Shown in pieces: positions 48,646 through 62,833 of a stretch of DNA of 64,000 nt. The notes below the pieces were generated by a model that had not been told where the DNA came from, did no database searches, and worked only from the letters and a program-made list of their open reading frames with translations. Both the position numbers and the translations under genes were made by a program. The stretch's first letter is position 1. Each line of letters begins with the position of its first letter. This stretch comes from Piscicola geometra. Its lineage: Eukaryota > Annelida > Clitellata > Hirudinida > Piscicolidae. The stretch is from assembly GCA_943735955.1 (NCBI GenBank), contig OX030957.1:10216100-10280099 (forward strand), read 5' to 3'.

Positions 48646-49526
48646 CATCATTGGGCTCTTACCCAGAAATTTGCTTATAGTTTCATACAGAACTCTGGGT
48701 TACCACTGGGCTTAAAACTTGATTTCGAATTGCTATCATGTGTAAAGAATTTTGAAAAAAAATGTTTTTGATAAAATAAGTGTCTGGGCATTACGAGTGA
48801 TCAGAATGTTTGTGCAATAGGAATTGCAAGCATATATCGCCTCCAATTAGCTGATTATAAGCATAAATTATTGTATAAAAATTGTGTAAAAGACAAGTCT
48901 GCATACTACTCTGTTGGAAACGTAAATTTTTCATTGGATGGACTGTGAACTTGTAGCACTTGCTTCAAAACTTCGATACTGTGACACCTTTTTCGAACTG
49001 TCAACGAAGGGTTTTAGGTCAAAACCAAAAAAATCCTGTAGAGCAGTCTTATCTAATAAGCAGCCATAACAAGTTTATGGGCTTTGTTAAAAAAGCTCAT
49101 TTGGTCTCTATAGAATGAAGCTTTATTCAAAAGATGGTATAAGCAACTGGTTATCAATTTCCCAAGTATCTCTTGCGTGAATGCATGGAGGATTGACCTC
49201 ACATCTCATAATCAACAACCTTCAGAATTTTTCTGACACATTTTTCAGAAAAGTCAGTCAGGCACTACTGTTGTCCACGAAAAGAAAACAAACTAAACCT
49301 TGTTTTTGACATTTTGAGTAGTAATTTTACCTAATATGTGTATATAATAATTATAAACTCATAATTGATTACTCAATATTCCGACAATAAAAATAAATTA
49401 TTCATTATTTCAAATTATTAAGTACTTATGTATGTATTTTAGCATAAATATTTATTCACAGTTAATTAGTAATCGAACCATGCTAGAAATATTGCTTTGA
49501 CAAAAAAGTTAGTCAAGAGCCCAATG
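48646..49526. mobile_element. Candidate DNA transposon with short inverted ends
   Basis: ATCATTGGGCTCTT at about 48646 is repeated in inverted orientation (AAGAGCCCAATGAT) near 49513-49526. The interior is about 880 bases with no intact frame. No target duplication could be fixed, so the superfamily is unknown and a chance match remains possible. Confidence 0.35.
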
Positions 49527-49759
49527 ATCCCTAATTGGAAACCTCACAGAAACTCTCAAAAAACGTGAAATTTCAATTTATGATTTAAGTTTCGATAATA
49601 AGGCCCCAAACTAAACTGAAATTATGAATTACAACTTTTTACATAGTATGGATCACGGGGTGGGCTCTGATGATTTAAAAACACTAAAAGCCTTAGTTTA
49701 TTCAATAAGAACGTAATTAATTTAAATGTAAACCCATAAAACATTGAAAATAGATCAAT

Positions 49760-49925
49760 CCTTTACAAGAGTTTATATTCCTCTTTGAGTTAAGGTCCTT
49801 AACTTAAGGAAGAAAAGTTTAAACGGATAGTTGAAAGATCGTAACGTCTCTATACAATTGATACTTTCAAATTATTATCTTATTCCTCTTTTTAAATGTT
49901 ATTTTTTACATATGAAGTATAAATT
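49760..49925. repeat. Dispersed repeat, paralogous to 55745-55890
   Basis: The two segments share GAAAGATCGTAACG, CAATACTTTCAAATTATTAT-like sequence and CACATATGAAGTATAA or close variants in the same order and orientation over about 150 bases. Origin unknown. Confidence 0.6.
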
Positions 49926-50623
49926 CTTTTTACAAGCGGGTATGTTCGAATTACAAAGGTCTGTCAAAAAGATCAATTTAAACCGTTAATCAATTAGAAT
50001 TTTTTTTTTTTAATTGGAGCTCCCACATAAAAAATTGAAACTTCCTTACACGCTTGCAAATTTCAGATTTGGAGCCAAAGCAGCAGACAACGAGCGTTAG
50101 TGGACAGCTACTTGTGTGAGTTCTTTCGGAGGCTCAGCATGGGAATTTATGGAGAAGTTGGATTGGTTTAAGTGGATAATTAAGTAAATGATTAATGGTT
50201 AAGAAGTTTTAAGTGTAATAATAAAAAGTCGAAGATTGATGCTTATGTTTTATTGAGTTCTAAAGAGAGTTTTAAGCGACAATTAAGCAGATTAAGTCTG
50301 ATTATAAACCAAACAAGGGTTATTATAGAATACATCGCTTAAATTTTAAACGATCCATTCAAACTAACTTGTAGGAATAAGTCAATTTGGAATAGAAAAA
50401 GTCATGGTTCGAATACATATACATTATAAAAATAAAAGCGTATATTCATGTAATTTCACGTATATGTATTCATTCCTCAATCCTCGTCCCAGACGTTGCA
50501 TGTTCAATTCCAGTCGAAATCCGATCCAGTTTATAAACCAATTAATTCACCCAATTAAATTATCAAACCAATAAAATGTTTCAATTCAATTAGGATATAA
50601 ACCAAATTAAGTCATCGTCTCAT

Positions 50624-53527
<2,904 letters not shown>

Positions 53528-53575
53528 ATTTGGTAGTTTTAAATCAAAGAACCTACTGCCACTGGCACTCTGCCT

Positions 53576-53583
53576 CTTATATA
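53576..53583 (-). promoter_or_regulatory. TATA box of the chitin-binding gene
   Basis: The minus strand reads GGGTATATAAGAGGC. A start about 30 bases downstream, near 53550, would leave a 5' UTR of only some 20-25 bases before the ATG at 53527. The strong match and tight spacing support a conventional core promoter. Confidence 0.65.
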
Positions 53584-53589
53584 CCCTTC

Positions 53590-54360
53590 CGAACCATTCA
53601 TGTCTCCCTCACTTCTCAATCATTCTCTCACTCGTCTTAAGACGAGTTACTTCTCAACAATAAATCTTTTAAAATACTCACTACTTCCTTTCTTTCAATC
53701 TGGTTTTAGAATTGGCCACTCCACTGAAACTGCTTTTCTTAAACTCTTTAATGACCTTATTTTAACTTCTGATTCTAATGCATCTACTCTCTTGATTTTT
53801 CATCTGCTTTTAATACTGTTCAAAACACTTTTACTTAATGATTCTTTTTCTAATATTTCTGGGTCTTCTTTTAACTGGCTTCAATCATATGAGCGAACTT
53901 CATATGGATCATAAATAACAAAATAAAATAACTCTCTGTCTTCAATATATAATTTCTTGGGCTTCATCTGTGTTTCTCAAGCTTAATCCTGATACATTTT
54001 AGCTTGTCTTTTTCAATAGAACATCAAAATATTTACCATCCTTTCCTTCTTTAGTTTTGCCTCTTCCGTCATCATTATTTCTAAACCCTTCATCTTCTAT
54101 ACTTATCCTTGGTTTTCACTTTGATTCTGGCCTGTCTTTAGCTCTTTAAATGTTATCTTTTTCTAAATATTTTTATTTCCACATTCGTCGTATTAAACAG
54201 CTTCTTCCTTTTCTTTACGATCTTACTTTGCAGCTTCTTGTTTCTTCTCTAGTTCTCTCTCTATACATAATGTATATGATACGGTGTTTCACGACGAATG
54301 TCGTGTGAATGGTACCTCCTGTGCGTGCCTTGGCGCATTATAAATACGCATTATTATTAA
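53590..54360 (+). pseudogene. CR1/L2-like LINE reverse transcriptase relic
   Basis: The plus strand encodes FQSGFRIGHSTETAFLKLFN followed by a damaged DLSAAFDT region, then SSFNWLQSY, and in another frame FLKLNPD, FNRTSKYLP and HIRRIKQLLPFL. QSGFR.GHSTETAL is the hallmark of CR1/L2/Rex1-type reverse transcriptases. The [FY]xDD box is lost in a deletion between 53930 and 53960. It lies immediately upstream of the chitin-binding promoter. Confidence 0.85.
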
Positions 54361-54607
54361 TCTTTTTTTACAATATTTTTTTATTCAAATTCCAAGCTTT
54401 TCTTCAAACTCGACTCTAGACAATCAACAACATAAATCCTCAACTGCTTACGTAGGTTCTTCTATTGTGAGCAAGTCCTCGTGAAGCGTCTTGAAAATCG
54501 AAAGCCAATAAAATAAAATAAAAAATCTATTATTATATTAGATCTATAATTATTATTATAAAAAATTGAGAAGTAATCTGAACGGGATGAGAAGAACTAT
54601 TTTTTAT

Positions 54608-55115
<508 letters not shown>

Positions 55116-55194
55116 TTCCCAATTACGTCCTACCAAAAGGAAAGATTATGAAGATTTTTAAATTTATTTGAGTAAAATGAACAATTTTCCAATA

Positions 55195-55727
55195 CTACAA
55201 GAAATAGCCAAACAAATTTTTAGTATACCTGCAAGTTCTATTCCCTGTGAACGGAGATTTCTTCAACATGTGGTCGTTTTATTTCAGACCCAAGATCATC
55301 TAATTTGAAAGCTAAAACTCTTGACGGTTTAACCCGTTTGAAAAGCAATTAAGATTCGATTGATTTAATTGAAAACAATGAATAACTTTCATTTCAATAA
55401 ATATTTTTAATTAAAATCGTTTTTTATTATTTTTAACAAAGAAATATTCCTTGACGTTCAAATAATTTTAAGCAATTTTAGGACTATCAAGTTTGGGACC
55501 GGTAAACACGGCATCGAAAATGAATGGAAGGACAATTTTTTTTCAGGAATGTGTCGGGACCGGGTCAACAAGTTTCGGGAACGGCTCGGGACCGGGAATA
55601 GAGTTGCGGGAACGGGACGGGAATCAAAATTCGGATGTCCCATCGGGAATGGGACGGGGTGGGGTGGGGAAAAAATTCAGGAACGGGACGGAACCAGGAA
55701 TGGAAAATTGTACATGTCCGAATTCTA
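55195..55727 (+). pseudogene. hAT dimerisation domain relic with GGGAACGGGAC subterminal array
   Basis: The plus strand gives FPILQEIAKQIFSIPASSIP then CER, and one frame over STCGRFISDPRSSNLKAKTL and LTRLKSN: the C-terminal hAT dimerisation domain with a single frameshift near 55258. It is followed at 55550-55700 by many copies of GGGAACGGGAC or GGGACCGGG, an unusually G-rich patch, and by a possible end GTACATGTCCGAATTCTA. The element is decayed and its left end was not found. Confidence 0.75.
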
Positions 55728-55744
55728 GTATTCACTCGATCCCT

Positions 55745-55890
55745 AACATGAGTGTATATTCCTGTTTGAGTGAAAGAGGAAAAGTTTGAACGGATACTTG
55801 AAAGATCGTAACGGCTCAATACAATTGCTACTTTCAAATTATTATTTTTTTTTTCAATTACAGTTTTTCTTTTTCACATATGAAGTATAA
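55745..55890. repeat. Dispersed repeat, paralogous to 49760-49925
   Basis: Contains TTGAAAGATCGTAACGGCTC and CACATATGAAGTATAACG, matching the copy at 49.8 kb in order and orientation. It follows directly on the hAT relic, but its copy at 49.8 kb does not. Confidence 0.6.
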
Positions 55891-55896
55891 CGTTGA

Positions 55897-56285
55897 GTCC
55901 ATGGGCGGCGATCCTATTTAAAAAACATTTTAAACTTTTTTTTATACGAGCATAATCTTTAACCATGGCATAAAGCAAATAATAGTTTAATAAGTAATAC
56001 ACAAGTAAGAGCTTGCAGCTTAAAATGTTTAAGTTATTATTTAAATAAATTATAATCAAACGCACTGTCCTCCCTGAACCCAATCAACTCTGAACCATTC
56101 TCCTTGTATCGAATAAACTAAATAAAAAACAATTCTTTGCTTACATAAATACTCTATCAAAATAGAAGTTTGAAAATATTTTTTTGAGTCTGGACTCCAG
56201 GACCCCTACAGGATTGCTACCAATGTTGGGTAGGACCTATCCAATATTTGCAGCAAGTCGCGCCCCTGAGTCTCAGAACAAACAG
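55897..56285. repeat. Candidate MITE with diverged inverted ends
   Basis: CATGGGCGGCGATCCTA near the left edge is mirrored, inverted and diverged, by AGGATTGCTACCAATG near 56210. The right part is an inverted copy of 25605-25690. No target duplication was resolved. Confidence 0.45.
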
Positions 56286-56289
56286 GTCA

Positions 56290-57240
56290 ACTGCACAAGA
56301 GAATAATTCCCAGAACCTCCGTTGTCTTACGGTTCTTGCTTAGTTTTAAAAAACTAAACAAGAAAGAATCAACTAAAGACTTGTGTTGAATGATAAATTA
56401 AAAAATTTGATTATTTACATGTTCATTGGGAAGTAAAATAATTCATTAAATGATGAATAAAAGATGCAAAGCCCAGTTAATGAAAAAAAAATCTTTCAAA
56501 GAATGTTTATTAAAATACTTTTTAAAAAAGGCTGTTAACTTTTCAATTTATCATGTAAGCTTCAGTTGACGCAACTATATTTTACTCTTTGCCTAGCGAG
56601 TGTTCAAATAACATTTTAAGCTAAAATTAGCGACTAGGGAGCTGGAACATTTCACTTATTAATTATAATAAGCTGTATTATTAAAAAAAATACTTAATTA
56701 ACAATTTATCCACGTTGTCTTTTTTTATAAAATATAGCTTGGCTTAATCATGCAAAGGGAACTTCAAAGCATCATATCTTATTCAGGCTTTATGATAAAA
56801 TTTAAAATCTGATATCGTCATCATCATCAGAAGTACGCCATTATTGTCATAAATATTTATTCGTCATTGGCATCTGAAAATTATTTTTCTTATCATTTAA
56901 AACAACAATGTTAACTTTATTCATCTCCACTGAGGCATTATCATCTCCACTACGATTGACATCATCACCATTGCAACAGTGCACCCATCATCCTTGTCAT
57001 AATCAATAGTTAGAGAAGTTTTTTCTTCCTGAACCATGATCATCCTAAATTTACGCATTAACCTAAATACTTTTTATTATCCTACATTTTCTCACTATTT
57101 AAATGATGTTTTCTACAACTGTATATGATGATTCCCATTATTTTTTATCGATTTTTTTACTTATTTTCTCATTAAAAAGTTTTTATTTAAAAAGGATTGG
57201 AGAAACAATCATCAAGTTTCATCTTCACTCATTTCATCAT
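56290..57240. other. Intergenic stretch, nothing recognised
   Basis: AT-rich sequence with scattered ATC triplets toward the right end; no exon, RNA or transposon end that I can support. Confidence 0.4.
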
Positions 57241-57259
57241 TAGTCATTATCAATATAAT

Positions 57260-57410
57260 CATTATCATAACCATCATCATCATCATAACCATCATCATCA
57301 TCATAACCATCATCATCATCACAATCATCATCATCATCATAAACATCATCATCATCATAACCATCATCATCATCATAACCATCATAACAATCACCATCAT
57401 CATCATCATC
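57260..57410. repeat. 18-bp ATC-rich minisatellite
   Basis: About seven copies of CATAACCATCATCATCAT with small changes, ending about 60 bases before the CRE of the next promoter. Met, Asp or His frames across it are artefacts. Confidence 0.92.
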
Positions 57411-57467
57411 TCGTTTTCCAGTCACGTAGAGAGAAGGTGTATAACAGCTCATCCTCCAAACTGCCTC

Positions 57468-57512
57468 TGACGTCACGCCCACAGCCTCGTGATTGGTGCG
57501 AGTGATATAAAT
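57468..57512 (+). promoter_or_regulatory. CRE, CCAAT and TATA elements in one 45-bp promoter
   Basis: TGACGTCA (57468-57475) is a perfect cAMP response element. GATTGG (57491-57496) is an inverted CCAAT box and GATATAAAT (57504-57512) a TATA-like box. The block lies in a locally G+C-richer stretch just upstream of a candidate first coding exon. CRE plus TATA near a start is typical of stimulus-induced genes; function here is inferred. Confidence 0.6.
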
Positions 57513-57832
57513 TTCGAAACTCTAATCGCTGAGTGGCTGTGCTGACTTATTGACTCCTCCCATCGAACGACCCACTACCGCCCTCTATTATGCAGTGAAG
57601 TTATTAAAATGTAAACTCGCGATGTAGGCACCGATGCTCATCATAACTTCTCTCGAGTGGCCACAACACCCTCCACTCTCCTCTCCTCATCCTGCTAACT
57701 CGAGCACTTTCCATACAAGCTGTTTAATTCGATATATCTTTACTACGTGTAGGCCGTTTACTTTTGAAGTTTGAAGTTTTGAGGTTACATTACCAATTTG
57801 GGAGTATAATTAAAAGTGGAATTAATTTGAAG

Positions 57833-57857
57833 ATGCAAAACCACCAAGGACTCCAAG
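57833..57857 (+). CDS. Candidate first coding exon (MQNHQGLQ)
   Basis: ATG CAA AAC CAC CAA GGA CTC CAA G is followed by a strong donor GTGAGC. It ends in phase 1, exactly the phase needed to join the acceptor TTTCAG before 62834 and continue in the frame of the large Asn/Gln-rich exon. The 320 bases between the TATA box and this ATG would be 5' UTR. Other exons could lie between, so the link is an inference. Confidence 0.35.
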
Positions 57858-60718
57858 GTGAGCACTTAATTCATGCATCAAATCATTTCTTCACCTATCC
57901 CTGCCTTCCTCAAACTTCAATGATGAAAGCTATGAATGACACTTTTGCTTATTTCAGAAATATTTTTTCCTAAATCAACGGGATTTTTCTTAAAGCCAAT
58001 TATTTTTATTACTTTTGAACATTTCAATTCTTTAATTCTCTAACAAGAAGCATTGCCATGCAATACTCTTTCCACACGTGTCTCACAGCCGCAGCATCAA
58101 GTACTTAAACTTAAAAGATTTTTGCAAAATTGCAAACTGAGCGTGCGGTTCTATGAAGCAACCATTGATGAAAGCGTGAAAAATGTATGTTGTTAATAAT
58201 TATTCAGACTACCAACTCAATACACCAATACTACTGAAGTTACTTCACACAATGTCATGAACATCACAACTCTTGTATCACCAATATATCAACTATTCGA
58301 TTTTGAAACCCCTCTCCTATTTCACCCGCTCATCATTACACTCATTTCTTTCAAAAATTCTAAACGACACACAAGCCACCCACTGATCGCCTATCATTCA
58401 ATTCTCCTCTCTAACCTATTTTCCATTCCTTCTTTTCCTCTTCGGTTTTCTTCCCTCCTCCCCATGCAGCAATCTCCTCGTGATTGCATCACCCGTGAAT
58501 GCCTTGAACTTTGACATGAGTTGCAGTGCAGTCAACACCGCCGTAAATCGACAATTCATTCGATTGCTCAGTGTGAGTAAATGGGTCAGAGCAATAAACA
58601 GGTCAATCGGATAAAAAGGTCTTTCAAGCAATTGGCTGAAGAAAATAAAGAGGTCATATGGACAAAAGGTCGACAAATAAGAAGCTCTGTGGCGACGCTT
58701 GCAGTGAGGCAGCAAACGTGGTCAGATGATGTCATCGTGATCACGCCACATTATCCGATTTGCCGTCAATTTTTCATCATGCCTATATCATACTTATAAA
58801 ATGTTTGTGTGTATATTAGAACAAGTTCCAGTTCTTTTAATGCTAATTTTTTGAAAAGAGATGCTTATCAACCTTTCCCAAACCTTGATACCATTCATAG
58901 AAGAAAAACACATTCACTTATCAAACACACAGACATACAGTCAGACACACACACAATCAAAAACATACACACACAAACACACAGACATATACACACACAC
59001 AGACACAAAAACATACACACAAACAAACAAACACACAGACACACAGAAACACATACATTTAAATATATAAACACAAGCTCACACGTATACAAACGTATAC
59101 ATATATAAATATATATATATATATGTATATGCATATTTGGTTGCCTAATTGAATTAAGAGGCATACGTCAAGGAGACTTGGTGTGTTTGAGAAATGATGG
59201 TTAAGTGGGATTGCTTTTTGTGTATATTGAATTGCTTTTCTATGGATGTGTGAATTTCTACTTGTGTGTATCTATAGGTGTATGTTTGAATGTTTATGCA
59301 TGTGACTGTTTGTGTTTGTGTATGTTTAAACTGCCCTCTGTTTGTGTTGACATTTTTATATGTTCAACACATTTTTTTACTTATACTTTCAAATAAATAC
59401 ATGCATTCTTGAGTCAAAGGCGTGTGTAATAAAGTTTTTTTCTCAATTTTTCCTTATGAATGTTTGTGTTGATTTCTTTATTTGTCTGTTTTCTTTTCAA
59501 TCTGGGTAGCAGCTGGAAGATTAGTGAGGTGACATTCGATGGGGTTCACTGTCAGCCCCTCCTTATACCCTTTCTCCTCATCTTCCTTCTACTCAGCCTC
59601 CTTCTTCTGATCCTTCTTCTAGTCATCTCATCTTCTTCATTATCTTTCTCTCCATCATGATCCTTCTTTACAAGATTTTTTCGCGAGTTATGTTTCCGTT
59701 CAAATATCTAAGCATACTCACACACAAAAAAAACAAACACATACACACAAACATACATACACACTTACATCCACACCACACACACACACACATACTCACA
59801 CACACACACAAACACACACCCCCACACCACACACACACGTACAAACGCACACACAAATTCACCGCACACACGCACAAACACAAACACATACATAAAGAGA
59901 CACACACAATGTCACTAGGGTGCAGAACGGATGTGGGTGACACTCGTGTTTGTAAGTGTTTTCAAACAAAAATCTTCATTAATGTATTCCTGAAATCTAC
60001 CACACTAAGTTGTACCATTTTTAAATTAAAACTTCATAGCTTAATAAATAAACTTAATCAGTCAATTATGAGTCTATCATGAAAAACCATCTTTTCTTTC
60101 TCTGAAACATTTGCATCCTTTCCCTACAACCTTGGCACATATCGGTTCAGTGCACGTGTCTTTGGAGGCTCGACACCACCTTGAGGAGACATGGCAAGCA
60201 AAGCATCCAATGATATCACATTGGAATTATTCACTGGAATATGTTTTCAATTGTCAAATAGAGTTCAAATGCTTCATCGGCTCGTTATTATTCGACCTGA
60301 GCTTTAATTAATACGCACATCACTGAAAATATTATACACTGATAAAAATAAATATATTTTATTTATTATTCATGACTCTGAAATTTAGAAAAGTCATTAA
60401 GAGTTTCTATAAAAAGATCATTATTCCGGATGCTGTACCTCCAAGAGAACTAACACGGTGTCCACTAAAGATCGGCGCATGTCACATTCGAGTTTGCTAG
60501 AGAACTTTTATATATTGTGTGTGAGTTTTGTCCATTGAACGCCTAGTTTTTCAGTTTGATTAACCATTTAAATGAGCGTATAGATCGAAAGTCAAAGCGT
60601 TCAAAAAGTTATTTTGATTTTAGTTTTTAATTTAGTATGAAAGTGAAAATTATCTCTTATTTTATACTGAAATATATCTTTTTATTAGAAACATTTAGAG
60701 AGGCAAAAGAGTCTAAAT
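57858..60718. other. Candidate intron of the Asn/Gln-rich gene, left part
   Basis: Contains two degenerate CA-rich tracts on the plus strand (58918-59060 and 59721-59905) and a short AT run near 59105. No further exon could be supported. Confidence 0.45.
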
Positions 60719-61609
60719 TAGAGACCGACCGAAACAGATATTTTTATTTCGGCCGAAACCGAAATTAGGCCGAAATTAAAATCCCATTTTCGGCCGAAAC
60801 CGAAATAAAGCCGAAATTGAATATCAAATTTCGGTCGAAACCGAAATTAAACCGAAATTTTAAGCAGATTTTCGGCCGAAACCGAAGCCGAAACCGAAAT
60901 TTTTCCCAACTTTTATTAAAAATGAAAAAATAGTATTTAATGATGACAATGCCAGTTTAAAAAGTAAATCCAAACAAGCGTATATTTCAAGCAAAAAAAT
61001 GTGTGTGTGTGTGTACCTCTAATAAATCGACCCTCTGGATCATTGCCAAAGATGCATTTAACTTTCCCATCACATCTAATAGATATCTAATAAAGATGAG
61101 AATCGAACCAAAACTTAATAATTCGAGTTTGATTGAGGATATTCAGATACTTACTTTTGACAATAACATTTTTTAAACAAATTTTTTGTTAAATATTATC
61201 ATTGAATGTATCCCAATTTACTTAAATATCAAATACATAATTGTTGTTCCAGATGCTTGTATATGTTATTCGAATAATTAGTTTGATGACACCCATAAAT
61301 CAATCAACCACAATAACTAATAGATATCTAATAGAGAATCGAATCCGAACTTAATAGTTCGATTGAAGATACAGATATATCACATAAACTACATAAATAA
61401 ATAAAAATTTCGGTTTTTTGGTAAATATGAGATCCATTTCGGCCGAAACCAAAATTGAGCCGAAATTACAAAACTATTTTCAGCCGAAACCGAAAAAGGG
61501 CCGAAATTGTAAAATTAGATTCGGCCGAAACCGAAAAATTGCCGAAACTAAGAAAATTGGCAATTTCGGCGCCGAAACCGAAACCGAACCGAATTTCGGT
61601 CGGTCTCTA
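60719..61609. mobile_element. Non-autonomous hAT element, 891 bp, with perfect ends
   Basis: The 16-bp terminal inverted repeat TAGAGACCGACCGAAA is perfect at both ends and flanked by identical 8-bp duplications GTCTAAAT (60711-60718 and 61610-61617), matching the hAT consensus nTnnnnAn. Both flanks hold arrays of TTTCGGCCGAAACCGAAAT-like units (60750-60900 and 61435-61600), whose core TTTCGGCCGAAA is self-complementary. The 530-base centre has no transposase frame. Perfect ends imply fairly recent movement. It lies in the candidate intron of the Asn/Gln-rich gene. Confidence 0.92.
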
Positions 61610-62833
61610 GTCTAAATAATCATTTCAAAGTTTGTATAATGTGCTTTAAATGCATGTGAGTGGTTCAGGTCGATTTAAACCAATTGCTTTATCTATGGAG
61701 CTGGCTTTTACATTTATTACCAAAACACAATTTTCATTATTCTTAATAAACTTCTTATTCGATTATTCTAATTTTTGTTTTAAAATTTTTATTTTAAGAA
61801 ATATGATCGAATAGGGAAAACAAGAAAAATGCGGGAAAGACTAAAAATGAAATGAACAGTGCTTTCAAAAACTTCATTTCTTATTCAATGTAGTAGTTGC
61901 TATTTTGAGTGTTACAAGAAAAATGTTTGTGTGTGTATGTGCAAGTTTTTATTTGTTTTTTTGTGTGTTTCTGTGTGTCGCCGATCCCAGAGGACGAAGG
62001 GAAAGGCTGTAAGACATTTTACAGGAAGAGATTGAAAAGAAGAAGTTCTGTAGAAAAAGAGATTTGAACATAAACTTTTCTTATTTTTTAGATTATAGTA
62101 GTTAATTAGGATATTCAATTCCATTTAATAAGCATCTTCATTTATAAACCGTACTTCTCCACGCGTTACCTTAATGTCGACGTATAAGATGAAATAATTA
62201 ATGAATAAATGGATAGGAAGTAGACATTCAGAAATAGAAGAACAGCGTGGGAGCAATGAAAATGGCTCAGATCTCCTGTAATTTGTGCCTCTCTTGTATT
62301 GTTCGTGGTCAGTTTGTTGTCGATTCTCTCTTAATTATGTTGTTTGTTCTTCCCGTCAATCAACTCTAAGGTTAAATGCTTCATATAAGTTGTAAAAAAA
62401 TTTTACAGTTTTTTTTTCAACTTTACAATTCTTTAAACGCAAGTTCTTACTCGAGTATGCACATTTTCGAATTATAAAAAAATCAGAAAGTTGTGAGTAC
62501 ACAAGTCTACAGATTGCATACGCAGCGACGATGCTTCGACGCGCAAGAACACAAGAGGTGTTCATTTGTATTCAAGGCATTTGTCAACTGTCGCAAGGCA
62601 CCACAAATCAATGCTGCAAATTCACGTGCATCCTTCAATCTCCTAATTCAGTACGTTTTTAATCAGTTTCTCTTTCATCCTTCCTCTCAAGACGCTCTTG
62701 CTAATGAAACTTTTCGCGAATTTAAATAATCTCAAAGTGAAGCGCTTGACGGACGTTTAGACATTTGAAGCAACGTCACCGTCATACAATTCTTTCCCGC
62801 AGGACTGAACAGATCTTCAAGAAAATCTTTCAG

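Larger units (their letters stand above)
46471..50623. other. Intergenic stretch between two convergent genes
   Basis: This interval should hold the 3' UTRs of junctophilin (plus) and the chitin-binding gene (minus); no polyadenylation site was assigned. It contains the hAT element at 47188-47506, a possible element at 48646-49526 and a dispersed repeat at 49760-49925. No other coding exon was seen. Confidence 0.5.

Noticed and set aside
57197..57505. Met/Asp/His-rich frames at the ATC minisatellite
   Set aside because: Produced by the 18-base repeat and overlapping a promoter; no coding support.
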